From Streptomyces sp. SID14436 (GTDB lineage: Bacteria > Actinomycetota > Actinomycetes > Streptomycetales > Streptomycetaceae): 50,546 bases of DNA. Location: contig NZ_JAAGMD010000657.1 in NCBI RefSeq assembly GCF_010548465.1, positions 1 through 50,546 on the forward strand, given 5' to 3'. Of this stretch, positions 1 to 7,807 are shown one piece after another. Numbering within the stretch: position 1 is the stretch's first letter; each line of letters opens with the position of its first letter. The notes under the pieces are model-generated. The model searched no databases. It was not told the DNA's origin and saw nothing but the letters and a program-made list of their open reading frames with translations. Both the position numbers and the translations under genes were made by a program.

Positions 1-1017
1 CGCGGCGCGCCGGCCCCGGGCGGCGGCCTTCAGCCGGCGCCGCACGTCCGGCTCGCCGAACCAGCCGCGCAGTTCGGCGGCGATGGCGGCGGGGTCCTCC
101 GGCGGGACGAGGATGCCCGGCACTCCGCCGTCGGGCGCCCGCCCAACCGCCTCCGGCAGCCCGCCGACGTCGCTGGCCAGCACGGGGATGCCACGGGCGA
201 GGGCCTCGGTGACGGCCATCCCGTACGTCTCGGCGTAGGAGGTGAGGACCATCAGGTCGGCCGCGGCGTAGCTGGCGTCGAGGTCGGCGCCGGAACGCGG
301 CCCGGCCAGTTCCAGCCGGTCCTGGAGACCGTGGGTGCGGATCAGCGACTCGAGGTGGGCGACGTACTCGGGGTCCTGGGTGGTCCCGCCGACGAGGCTG
401 CAGGTCCACGGCAGGTCGGCGACGGTCGCAAGGGCCTCCACCAGCCGGTGCTGGCCCTTGCGCGGTGTCACCGCGGCCACGCACAGCAGCCGCGACACGC
501 CGTCGGTGCCGGGGGCCAGGGGCGCGATGTCGGCTCCGGGGGCGGCGACGTGGACCCGCTCGGGATCCAGGCCGTGGTGCGAGACGAGCCGGCGCACCGC
601 CCAGTCGCTGGTGGCGACGACGGCGTCCACGGCACGCAGCACCGTGCGCTCACGGGCGTCCAGCTCGGCCGCCATGGCGGGCTCCAGCCCCGTCTCGTCC
701 CCGAGCGGCAGGTGCACCAGGACGGCCAGGCGCAGCCGCTCCGCCTCGGGGACGACGATGTCCGGCACGCCGCAGGCGACCAGTCCGTCGAGCAGGACGG
801 CGCTGCCGTCGGGGAGTTGCCGCAGGGTGCGGGCGAGGTGCGCGCGGGCGGCCGAGTCGGGGCGGGGCCAGGAACCGGCCACGGCGTGCTTGTGGACGCC
901 CCAGCCGAAGCCGGGCAGGTCGAGGCAGACCCGGCGGTCGTAGGCATTGCCTCCGCTGGGCGCCGACGGGTCGTCGACGCCGCCCGGCATCACGAAGTGG
1001 ACCATGCGCAGGGACAT
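1..1017 (-). CDS. Glycosyltransferase family 4 (GT-B fold), C-terminal end beyond the window
   Basis: Seen: 339 codons in the window, open at the left edge. The N-terminus MSLRMVHFVMPGGVDDPSAP with the glycine-rich turn PSGGNAYDRR is typical of GT-B glycosyltransferases. A second domain follows with AAVTPRKGQHRLVEAL near residue 180, and the donor-site region has YAETYGMAVTEALARGIPV followed by DVGGLPE. Family knowledge: such enzymes transfer a sugar from a nucleotide-sugar or GDP-sugar donor in the cytoplasm; the acceptor cannot be read from sequence. It lies downstream of the pterin-synthase-like gene on the same strand. The ATG at 1017 is chosen for similarity to family N-termini, but an in-frame GTG at 1143 overlaps the upstream stop as GTGA and would add 42 residues, so translational coupling is possible. 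Confidence 0.85.
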   Translation of the reverse strand, partial: MSLRMVHFVMPGGVDDPSAPSGGNAYDRRVCLDLPGFGWGVHKHAVAGSWPRPDSAARAHLARTLRQLPDGSAVLLDGLVACGVPDIVVPEAERLRLAVLVHLPLGDETGLEPAMAAELDARERTVLRAVDAVVATSDWAVRRLVSHHGLDPERVHVAAPGADIAPLAPGTDGVSRLLCVAAVTPRKGQHRLVEALATVADLPWTCSLVGGTTQDPEYVAHLESLIRTHGLQDRLELAGPRSGADLDASYAAADLMVLTSYAETYGMAVTEALARGIPVLASDVGGLPEAVGRAPDGGVPGILVPPEDPAAIAAELRGWFGEPDVRRRLKAAARGRRAA

Positions 1018-1139
1018 GGGGATGATCCCGTCGTTCCTCGGAAAGGACGCCTGCCGGGGAACATAACCCAGTCGGGCGGCCCCCGCCCGTTCGGCGGTGG
1101 GGTCGGCGGTGGGCGAGGTGGTGTGAACGGTCGTGTCGG

Positions 1140-1538
1140 TCACAGCGCACGCTCGTAACTCGCCCAGGCGATGTGCGACTCGTGCAGGGTGATGGTGAGA
1201 CCCGTGATGCCCTTGGCGCTCTCCCCGAGCGCGCCCTTGTGGATGCGTTCGGCCAGCCGGTCGGCGATGACCTTGGCCAGGTACTCCGTGGAGGTGTTGA
1301 TCCCCGCGAAGTCGGGCTCGTTGTCGAGATTGCGGTAGTTCAGCTCGCCGACGAGAGCCCCGAGTTCCTGCGTGGCGAGCCCGATGTCGACGACGATGTT
1401 GTCCTGGTCCAGCTGTTCGCGCCGGAACGTGGCGTCCACGAGGAACGTGGCCCCGTGCAGGCGCTGGGCCGGTCCGAAGACCTCGCCGCGGAAACTGTGG
1501 GCGATCATGATGTGATCGCGGACGGTGATGCTGAACAA
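1140..1538 (-). CDS. 6-pyruvoyl/6-carboxy-tetrahydropterin synthase family protein with altered metal site
   Basis: The 132 residues match the usual QueD/PTPS length and T-fold: [12 protein letters not shown], then [14 protein letters not shown], and a late [16 protein letters not shown] holding the conserved Glu. Family members act on 7,8-dihydroneopterin triphosphate, with zinc bound by three His (one in HxxR-like context, two in an HGH motif) and a catalytic Cys four residues before HGH. Here His14 and His28 remain, but HGH has become HGA (Ala30) and the Cys position is Ala24. The normal chemistry is therefore doubtful and a different pterin reaction or a binding role is possible. It sits between the dehydrogenase and the glycosyltransferase genes, all on the minus strand, and its stop overlaps a possible GTG start of the next gene. 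Confidence 0.85.
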   Translation of the reverse strand: MFSITVRDHIMIAHSFRGEVFGPAQRLHGATFLVDATFRREQLDQDNIVVDIGLATQELGALVGELNYRNLDNEPDFAGINTSTEYLAKVIADRLAERIHKGALGESAKGITGLTITLHESHIAWASYERAL

Positions 1539-1992
1539 CGGACGACCCTCCAGGTGCGGCGCGTCTGCCCCCCGGCCGATGTCCGCCGGGGATGTCGTGT
1601 AGTACGGCTGACTCTCTTCCCGTGTTCAGCCGTCAGTAGCTCTTTTCTCAGGTCAGGCGGGGGCGGCCGGTTATGTGCTGTGCCCACGCGAGGCGGAGAG
1701 GGGCGAGGGTCGGGTGTGACGGTCCCGAGGGGCGGGCGCGCAACGTCGGGGACAGTCGGGGACAGCCGGGGACTGATGGTGCGGGTGGCGTGTCTGGGAC
1801 ACCGGGTGCGATCGCGGCTGCGGCTGCCGGAGGCGGCTGTCGCCTGTCGGGTGCGGCTGTCGGGGGCGGCTGTCGGTTTCGGGGAGAGAGGTGCGACTGG
1901 CCGACGGGGCGCGGGGGGAGGCCCGGCACCTGGTGACAGATGGGCCGGTCTGGCGTGGGTCGGGCCCGGGCGGGCGGTGCGTCGGGGTCGGC
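1539..1992. other. 454-bp intergenic stretch with short direct repeats, no gene supported
   Basis: Open frames here on both strands lack a ribosome binding site and have shadow-like composition. The stretch holds three near-tandem copies of a gtcggggaca-like decamer around 1747-1775 and three copies of gcggctgtcg-type repeats around 1845-1880. No convincing -35/-10 pair was found for the pterin-synthase-like gene that follows on the minus strand. Confidence 0.5.
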
Positions 1993-2970
1993 TCAGGGAG
2001 CGTCGTAGCGGATGCGGTGGCAGAGGGCCGGGATGTCGCCGGAGGCCAGCCGGGGCATGACCTCGGGCAGGTCCGCGAAGGCGGACTCCCCCGTGATCAG
2101 GGCGTCGAGCGCGGGGTCGGCGAGCAGGTCCAGGGCGACGGCCAGCCGGTCGGCGTAGCTGCGGCCGGGGCGGGCCGGGGAGACCGTGCCTACCTGGCTG
2201 CTGCGGATGACCAGTCTCCGTGAGTGGAACGCCTCGCCGAGCGGCAGGGCCACCCGCCGGTCGCCGTACCAGCTCAGCTCGATGACCGTGCCCTCGGCGG
2301 TGAGCAGTTCCAGGGCCCGGCTCAGTCCCTGCTCCGTGGCGCTGGCGTGCACGACGAGATCGCACTCACCGAGGGCGTCCTCGGGCAGGGCGAATCCGAC
2401 GCCGAGGGCGCGGGCGGTGCTCTCGCGTGCCGGATCGCTGTCGACGAGCTGCACCCGCACACCGGGGAAGCGGGCCAGCAGGGCCGCCACCGAGCAGCCG
2501 ACCATGCCCCCGCCGACCACGGCGATCCGGTCACCGATCAGTGGTGCGGCGTCCCACAGGGCGTTGACCGCGGTCTCCACGGTCCCGGCGAGCACGGCCC
2601 GCCCGGCCGGCACGTCGTCCGGGACCGGGGTCACCGCGGCGGCCGGAACGACGTAGCGCGTCTGGTGCGGGTAGAGGCAGAAGACGGTCCGGCCGGTGAG
2701 GTGCGCGGGCCCCTCCTCGACCACGCCGACGTTGAGGTAGCCGTACTTGACCGGCCCGGGGAAGTCGCCCTCCTGGAACGGTGCCCGCATCGCCGCGTGC
2801 TGGTTCTCGGGTACCCCGCCGCGGAAGACGAGGGTCTCCGTACCGCGGCTCACCCCGGAGTACAGCGAACGCACCACCACATCGTCGTCACCCGGCTCGG
2901 GCAGGTCCACCTCCCGGATCCCGCCCCGGCCGGGCGAGTCGAGCCAGAACGCGCGAGCGGTGCGGTTCAT
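1993..2970 (-). CDS. Zinc-type medium-chain dehydrogenase/reductase, BchC-like
   Basis: 325 residues. An N-terminal GroES-like half contains SLYSGVSRGTETLVFRGG, and a Rossmann half contains IAVVGGGMVGCSVAALLARF followed by an acidic end of beta-2 (LVDSD). The SRGTE pattern replaces the usual catalytic-zinc Cys/His region and is typical of dehydrogenases related to bacteriochlorophyllide dehydrogenase (BchC) and similar polyol or secondary-alcohol oxidoreductases, some of which do not use zinc as classical ADHs do. The ATG at 2970 follows TTCAGGAGGATTCCG, an excellent ribosome binding site. It is divergent from the CDP-alcohol phosphatidyltransferase gene across 108 bp and lies upstream of the pterin-synthase-like gene. 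The substrate is unknown; association with the pterin/glycosyltransferase genes is inferred from position only. Confidence 0.85.
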   Translation of the reverse strand: MNRTARAFWLDSPGRGGIREVDLPEPGDDDVVVRSLYSGVSRGTETLVFRGGVPENQHAAMRAPFQEGDFPGPVKYGYLNVGVVEEGPAHLTGRTVFCLYPHQTRYVVPAAAVTPVPDDVPAGRAVLAGTVETAVNALWDAAPLIGDRIAVVGGGMVGCSVAALLARFPGVRVQLVDSDPARESTARALGVGFALPEDALGECDLVVHASATEQGLSRALELLTAEGTVIELSWYGDRRVALPLGEAFHSRRLVIRSSQVGTVSPARPGRSYADRLAVALDLLADPALDALITGESAFADLPEVMPRLASGDIPALCHRIRYDAP

Positions 2971-3078
2971 CGGAATCCTCCTGAACGATCGGGAACCTGC
3001 ACGCGTACCGAGGGGTGCACAGGCCGCGCACAAGGTAGCGGCGTTGATCAAATCTGTCACACGGCCGGAGGGTGTTCG

Positions 3079-3897
3079 GTGGCCCTGAACAACAGTTACG
3101 ACGCGAGGCTCGTACAGCAGGAGACCGCCGTGGGGGCGGGCGTACAGATCCTGCTGCTGGTGCTGCTCGGCTCGGCGATCGGCATGGGGCCGGCGGGCTG
3201 GCTCACCGGTCTCGCGTTCGCCCTCGCGACCTGGGCGGTGCTCTCCCGGGCCCTGCACCGGTCCCGGTCGCGCTCCTTCGGTGCCGCCAACCGGGTCACG
3301 CTCGGCCGGGCCATTCTCGTCGGGGGCGTCACCGCTCTGGTGGCCGACTCCTTCCAGGACTCGCCGCCCGTCTCCCTCTTCGTGGGCCTGACGGCCGTCG
3401 CGCTGATTCTCGACGGTGTGGACGGCAAGGTGGCGCGCAGGACCGGTACGTCGACTGCGCTGGGTGCCCGGTTCGACATGGAGGTGGACGCCTTCCTGAT
3501 TCTGGTGCTGAGCGTGTATCTGTCGATGGCCATGGGGCCGTGGGTGCTGCTGATCGGCGGCATGCGGTACGGGTTCGTCGCCGCGGCACGCGTCTGGCCG
3601 TGGCTGAACGCCCCGCTGCCGCCGAGCACGGCCCGCAAGACGGTGGCCGCTCTGCAGGGCGTGCTGTTGCTGCTGGCAGGCGCGGAGCTCCTGCCGCACG
3701 CGGCCAACGTCGCGGTGGTCGCGCTGGCGCTGGGGCTGCTGCTGTGGTCGTTCGGCCGGGACGTGTTCTGGCTGTGGCGGACCTCGCGGGTGCCGGCGAC
3801 GCCGGTCGAGCAGTCCGCTCAGGAGACGTCGCCCGAGCAGTCCGCTCAGCAGACGTCGCCCGAGCGGTCCGACCCGCGGGAACTGGTCGCCGGCTGA
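3079..3897 (+). CDS. CDP-alcohol phosphatidyltransferase family membrane protein
   Basis: 272 residues, GTG start with GGAG eight bases upstream. It is rich in hydrophobic segments and contains the family signature in the run LDGVDGKVARRTG followed by GARFDMEVD, i.e. D-G-x2-D-G-x-x-A-R, then G-x3-D-x3-D. Family enzymes transfer a phosphoalcohol (or phosphosugar) from a CDP-activated donor to an alcohol acceptor in the membrane with Mg2+ bound by these Asp residues; the product here is not predictable. The C-terminal tail holds two and a half copies of a nine-residue unit (EQSAQETSP, EQSAQQTSP, ERS) made by a 27-bp DNA repeat at about 3809-3870. It is divergently transcribed from the dehydrogenase gene. 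Confidence 0.88.
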   Translation: MALNNSYDARLVQQETAVGAGVQILLLVLLGSAIGMGPAGWLTGLAFALATWAVLSRALHRSRSRSFGAANRVTLGRAILVGGVTALVADSFQDSPPVSLFVGLTAVALILDGVDGKVARRTGTSTALGARFDMEVDAFLILVLSVYLSMAMGPWVLLIGGMRYGFVAAARVWPWLNAPLPPSTARKTVAALQGVLLLLAGAELLPHAANVAVVALALGLLLWSFGRDVFWLWRTSRVPATPVEQSAQETSPEQSAQQTSPERSDPRELVAG

Positions 3898-3934
3898 CGC
3901 GGGGCCAGGGGCACGTCGTGCCTCCCGTCCCGCT

Positions 3935-4474
3935 CTACGCGATCCCCGTCGCGTCGAGCAGCCGGACGAGATCCTTGCGCCCGTATCCGAGCACCCGCGC
4001 CCGGTGGGCGGCCATCAGCAGCAGGTGGGCCACGGTGCGCGCCGCCGGGCCGTCCCGGTCGGAGCCGAGGCACTCGTCCGGCTTCTCCACGCCCAGGCCG
4101 GTCATCACCAGCCCGTGCTCGCGCCGGATCTCCGCGACCGTGCCGGCGACCGCGTCCATGAAGGTCCGCCCCGGCCGCTCGCACTCCAGCGCGAAGCATC
4201 CCCGGTCGACGGGAACGCATCCCTTCGGCGGATGCCTCCGCACCTGCGCGTACCGCTCGTCCCCGAAGCCGGCCGTCTCGAACTCCTCGTGCACCAGCGG
4301 GAACCGGTGAAACCCGCGCGGGACCGGTGGCGGCGGGGGCGTGTACGTCCACCCGGCGTCCTCGTACAGCTGCCGCTTGACCTCCTCCTCGTCGCGGTGC
4401 GTCACCATGAAGCCGTTGGCCTCGTTGCGCCCGGTCGTCGTGCCGTCGGGATTGCGGTGGAAGTGCAGACCCAT
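3935..4474 (-). CDS. Hypothetical protein, 179 residues
   Basis: I do not recognise the family. The protein begins MGLHFHRNPDGTTTGRNEANG, has a proline run (YTPPPPPVPRGF) near residue 45, two to three cysteines in the middle (KGCVPVDRGCFALEC) and an alpha-helical C-terminal half ending in RKDLVRLLDATGIA. No signal peptide or membrane segment is visible. The start at 4474 is preceded by GGGGGC, an acceptable binding site; an upstream in-frame extension exists but is translated from the 42-bp repeat DNA and is unlikely to be coding. It converges on the CDP-alcohol phosphatidyltransferase gene and is divergent from the HD-domain gene. Confidence 0.7.
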   Translation of the reverse strand: MGLHFHRNPDGTTTGRNEANGFMVTHRDEEEVKRQLYEDAGWTYTPPPPPVPRGFHRFPLVHEEFETAGFGDERYAQVRRHPPKGCVPVDRGCFALECERPGRTFMDAVAGTVAEIRREHGLVMTGLGVEKPDECLGSDRDGPAARTVAHLLLMAAHRARVLGYGRKDLVRLLDATGIA

Positions 4475-4514
4475 CTGTGTGCCCCCGTTGTGTGTGGTGA
4501 GTGAGTGTCCGTGG

Positions 4515-4598
4515 CGGACGGAGGAGCCCACCCGTCTCCGGGCGAAGTCCTCCATCCGGACGGAGGAGCCCTCCCGTCTTCGGGAGAAGTCCCCGTCA
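4515..4598. repeat. Two tandem copies of a 42-bp repeat
   Basis: Copies at 4515-4556 and 4557-4598 share CGGACGGAGGAGCCC, CCCGTCT and CGGG.GAAGTCC with few mismatches. They fill the space between the divergent hypothetical gene (start 4474) and the HD-domain gene (start 4711). The period is a multiple of three, so the repeat also translates as a repeated peptide on the minus strand, but no start codon with a binding site supports coding. Confidence 0.85.
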
Positions 4599-4678
4599 CT
4601 CGGTCGAACGGCCCGCCCGGTCCTCGCGTGCCCGTTCCCCGAGACATCACCCGATCGCGTGACACGGCCCGCGGCCCG

Positions 4679-4710
4679 CTGACGCCGGCCCCTGTTGTTA
4701 CGCTCCCCGG
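4679..4710 (+). promoter_or_regulatory. Leaderless promoter of the HD-domain gene
   Basis: A TACGCT -10 box at 4699-4704 lies six bases before the ATG at 4711, so the expected transcription start is the A of the start codon. A TGAC-containing -35-like element lies near 4679-4684. There is no ribosome binding site in front of the ATG, which agrees with a leaderless mRNA. Confidence 0.6.
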
Positions 4711-5340
4711 ATGCGCATTCCGGGACCAGACGAGATCCGCGCCCTGCACGAGCGGTACGCACCGACGGCCGAGGCGTTCGACCTCGTCCACCGGCACTGC
4801 GAGATCGTCTGGAGTGTCGCCGAGCAGCTGCTCTCCGATCCCCGTCTTTCCCATGTGGACGCCGAGCTGGTCCGCGCCGGCTGTCTCCTCCACGACATCG
4901 GGGTCTACCGCCTCTACGGGGCCGACGGACGGCTCGACCACCGCAACTACGTCCGGCACGGCCTGCTGGGACACGAGATCCTCGAGCGGGAGGAACTCCC
5001 CGAGACCCTGCGCCGGTTCTGCTCCCACCACACCGGAGTGGGACTCACCCGGGACGACATCCTGAAGCAGGGGCTGCCGCTGCCGCCCGCCGACTACCTG
5101 GCGGAGACGGTGGAGGAGAGGCTGGTGATGTACGCGGACAAGTTCCACACCAAGTCCAGGCCGTCGTCGTTCCTCTCCCCCGAGGAGTACCGCGACCACG
5201 TCCGACGCTTCGGCGAGGACAAGGTGACCGCTTTCGAGGCGCTGCGCGCGGAGTTCGGCGACCCGGATCTCGCTCGCCCGGTACGGCCCCACGGGGCGGC
5301 GGCCCTTCCGTTCGCCCACCGCCCGGCCGAGGAGTTCTGA
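4711..5340 (+). CDS. HD-domain phosphohydrolase
   Basis: 209 residues. The HD metal motif is visible: VHRHCEIVW near residue 26, LLHDIGVYRLYG near 60 (the His-Asp pair), HGLLGHEIL near 84, SHHTGVGL near 105 and YADKFHTK near 143 with the last conserved Asp. Family members are metal-dependent phosphatases or phosphodiesterases acting on nucleotides or similar phosphates; the length suits a stand-alone cytoplasmic enzyme. The substrate is not evident. The gene appears to be transcribed as a leaderless message and converges on betT, with a hairpin terminator between the two. Confidence 0.88.
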   Translation: MRIPGPDEIRALHERYAPTAEAFDLVHRHCEIVWSVAEQLLSDPRLSHVDAELVRAGCLLHDIGVYRLYGADGRLDHRNYVRHGLLGHEILEREELPETLRRFCSHHTGVGLTRDDILKQGLPLPPADYLAETVEERLVMYADKFHTKSRPSSFLSPEEYRDHVRRFGEDKVTAFEALRAEFGDPDLARPVRPHGAAALPFAHRPAEEF

Positions 5341-5379
5341 GGGCCGGGTCCGCACACGGTTCGTCGTGCCGGCGGTCGG

Positions 5380-5402
5380 AGGGCCGCCAAGGGCCCGGCC
5401 CT
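5380..5402. terminator. Hairpin between convergent HD-domain gene and betT
   Basis: Arms AGGGCCG (5380-5386) and CGGCCCT (5396-5402) pair perfectly around a nine-base loop, 40 bases past the HD gene stop and 20 past the betT stop on the other strand. It could serve both genes. Confidence 0.6.
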
Positions 5403-5422
5403 CGTCGGGGCTGAGCTCGCTC

Positions 5423-7546
5423 CTACTCCTCCGGCAGGTGCGCGTCCGGGGCGTCCGGGCGGTGGTCCGGGAAGCCGGAACGGCTGGCCTCGTGACGCAC
5501 CCGCAGGAACTCCAGGTGCCGTTCGTACTGGTCGAGGGCGTCGGCGATGAGCTGTTCCTTCGTGTACCCCATGACGTCGTAGTCCTGGTTGCCCTCGGCG
5601 AGCCGGACCTCGAAGCGGACGTAGGTGTCGTGCGTGGTGACCGACCGGGTGGCGAAGGCGGGCGTCGGCCGTTCGACGGGCCAGACCTCGTAGACGAACT
5701 CGTCGCTGGTGCCGATCGGTACGCGCAGGCCGACGTGCGGGACGCCGATGTCCTCGACGACCCCCTCCACGACCTCGGCCTCCGCTCCCTGCTGCCGCAG
5801 TTCCTGGGCGACTTCCTGGAACGCGGGCCGGCACACCTGGTCGACGAACCGGCCGGCCGCCCGACGGCCGGGGAAGGACATGCTCCGGGCCAGCCGGTGC
5901 CGCCAGTTGGGTGCTCCCGGCAGACCGTGCTGTGCCATGCGCCCGGACAGCGACCCGGGAAGCGTCGTGTCCTTGGCCTCGACGAGCATGCGTTCGGTGC
6001 GCAACGCCAGGAAGAGCCCAGCCATGATCAGGAACATCACGAAGGAGAAGGGCAGACCCATGATGATGGTGGCGTTGGTGAGCGCCTGGACGCCGCCCAC
6101 GATCAGCATGGCGAGCGTGAGCAGACCTGTGGCGACCGCCCAGAAGATGCGCAGCCAGGTGGGCGCGTCGGTCACCGGGGTGGGCAGTTCGGCGCTGAGG
6201 TTGCCCATCACCAGGGCGCCGGAGTCGGCGGAGGTGACGTACAGCAGCAGGCCGACGAACGTCGCCAGTCCCGCGCTGAACAGGAAGCCCGGATACTGGT
6301 CCAGCAGGGTGTAGAAGCCCTGCTCGGGGACGTTCATGGCGGTTTCGCCGAACTCCTTGTTCCCGTCACGCACCAGGAACAGGGCGCTGTTGCCGAAGAT
6401 CGCCAGGAAGGCACCGGTGAAGATGAACGGGATGACGAGCGTCGCCGCGATGAACTCGCGCAGGGTGCGGCCGCGTGAGATGCGCGCCAGGAAGAGCCCG
6501 ACGAACGGCGCCCACGCGATCCACCAGGCCCAGAAGAAGAGGGTCCAGGCGTCCAGCCACTCGGTGGGCTGGTCGTAGGCGAAGGTGTTGAGCGTCATCG
6601 ACGGGAAGCCGCTGACGTAGTCCCCGACGTTCTGGACCACGGCGTTGAGCAGCCGGAACGGTTCGTCGACGACGAGGATGTAGAACATCAGCAGGGCGGC
6701 GAGGAGGACGTTGAGCTGGGACAGCCGGCGGATTCCCTTGTCCACGCCGGACGCGGCCGACGCGGTGGCCATGCCCACGGCGACCACGATCAGGGCGATC
6801 TGCGCGGACAGCCCCTCCGGCACGCCGAAGAGGACCTTCAGGCCGTAGTTCAGCTGGACGACGCCGATGCCGAGGGTCACGCCGATGCCGAAGACGGTGC
6901 CGATGATGGCCGCCAGGTCGACGGTGTCGCCGATCCGGCCGTGGATGCGCCGGCCGATGATCGGGTACAGCGCGGAGCGGATCGCGAGCGGCAGCTTGTA
7001 CCGGAAGGAGAAGTATCCGAGCGCCATGCCCATCAGCGCGTACATGGCCCAGCCCGTGATGCCGTAGTGGAACAGGGTCCACACGACGGCCTGCCGCGCG
7101 GCCTCCAGCGTCTCCGGGTCGCCCTGCGGCGGCGCGAGATAGTGGCTGACGGGTCCGGAGACCGAGAAGAACATCAGGTCGATGCCGATGCCCGCGGCGA
7201 ACAGCATCGACCCCCACGTGAAGAGGCCGTAGTCCGGTTTCGAGTGCTTGGGACCCAGCTTGACGGTGCCGTACTTGGACACGGCGATGAAGACGACGAA
7301 AACCAGGTAGAGGGTGGCGGCGACGAAGTAGTACCAGCCGAACCAGCTGGAGATCTTGCCGACGACCAGACCGATGGTGTCTTCCGCACCGCCCGGTGTG
7401 ATGATCGCCCAGAGCGAGATGGCGAGAACGAGGGTCGCCGCGCCGAAGAACACCACCGGCTTCAGCCGGACGGTGCCCGTCGGCTCGTCGTCCGCCAGCA
7501 ACTCCTCCGGTGCTGCTCCGTGGCCCTTGTCTCCAGCGCTCGACAT
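5423..7546 (-). CDS. betT: BCCT-family choline/glycine betaine transporter BetT
   Basis: 707 residues, start ATG 7546 with AAGGAGGAA in front. About twelve membrane segments form a BCCT core: WTLFHYGITGWAMYA at 156-170 and the family signature region FFWAWWIAWAPFVGLFLARI further on. BCCT proteins import choline, betaine or carnitine with Na+ or H+. Roughly the last 190 residues are a hydrophilic cytoplasmic tail, as in long osmoregulated BetT proteins where the tail senses osmotic strength. It lies downstream of betB and betA on the same strand, supplying their substrate, but 261 bp separate it from betA so it may have its own promoter. Choline is the preferred substrate by context. Confidence 0.93.
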   Translation of the reverse strand: MSSAGDKGHGAAPEELLADDEPTGTVRLKPVVFFGAATLVLAISLWAIITPGGAEDTIGLVVGKISSWFGWYYFVAATLYLVFVVFIAVSKYGTVKLGPKHSKPDYGLFTWGSMLFAAGIGIDLMFFSVSGPVSHYLAPPQGDPETLEAARQAVVWTLFHYGITGWAMYALMGMALGYFSFRYKLPLAIRSALYPIIGRRIHGRIGDTVDLAAIIGTVFGIGVTLGIGVVQLNYGLKVLFGVPEGLSAQIALIVVAVGMATASAASGVDKGIRRLSQLNVLLAALLMFYILVVDEPFRLLNAVVQNVGDYVSGFPSMTLNTFAYDQPTEWLDAWTLFFWAWWIAWAPFVGLFLARISRGRTLREFIAATLVIPFIFTGAFLAIFGNSALFLVRDGNKEFGETAMNVPEQGFYTLLDQYPGFLFSAGLATFVGLLLYVTSADSGALVMGNLSAELPTPVTDAPTWLRIFWAVATGLLTLAMLIVGGVQALTNATIIMGLPFSFVMFLIMAGLFLALRTERMLVEAKDTTLPGSLSGRMAQHGLPGAPNWRHRLARSMSFPGRRAAGRFVDQVCRPAFQEVAQELRQQGAEAEVVEGVVEDIGVPHVGLRVPIGTSDEFVYEVWPVERPTPAFATRSVTTHDTYVRFEVRLAEGNQDYDVMGYTKEQLIADALDQYERHLEFLRVRHEASRSGFPDHRPDAPDAHLPEE

Positions 7547-7632
7547 GGTCGGTTCCTCCTTCGCTGAGGGCCAGGACGTCGGCCGGGAGAGCCGGTGGCT
7601 GCTTCCGCCGGCCGAGGCCGCCGCCGCTCGCG

Positions 7633-7645
7633 AGACCTCAGGTCT
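7633..7645. promoter_or_regulatory. Short palindrome upstream of betT
   Basis: AGACCTCAGGTCT is a perfect 6-1-6 dyad about 90 bases before the betT start codon. Its position fits an operator in the betT promoter region; no regulator of this set is encoded in the window. Confidence 0.35.
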
Positions 7646-7722
7646 TTGCTCTAACACCCCTGCTGCGGGGCGCGTGGGGCGAGGCAGAATCCTGATGCCC
7701 CGGTGGTGATGGCTTGAACCGA

Positions 7723-7747
7723 CCGTACGGGACGAACTCCCGTGCGG
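7723..7747 (-). terminator. Hairpin after betA
   Basis: Arms CCGTACGGG (7723-7731) and CCCGTGCGG (7739-7747) pair over nine positions with one wobble and a seven-base loop, 60 bases past the betA stop. It may terminate or attenuate read-through from betA into betT. Confidence 0.4.
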
Positions 7748-7807
7748 CGTACACGGACCCCGGCCGGCGGGCGGCACGTGGTGACCTGCGCGCGGGCCGC
7801 GGCCCTG

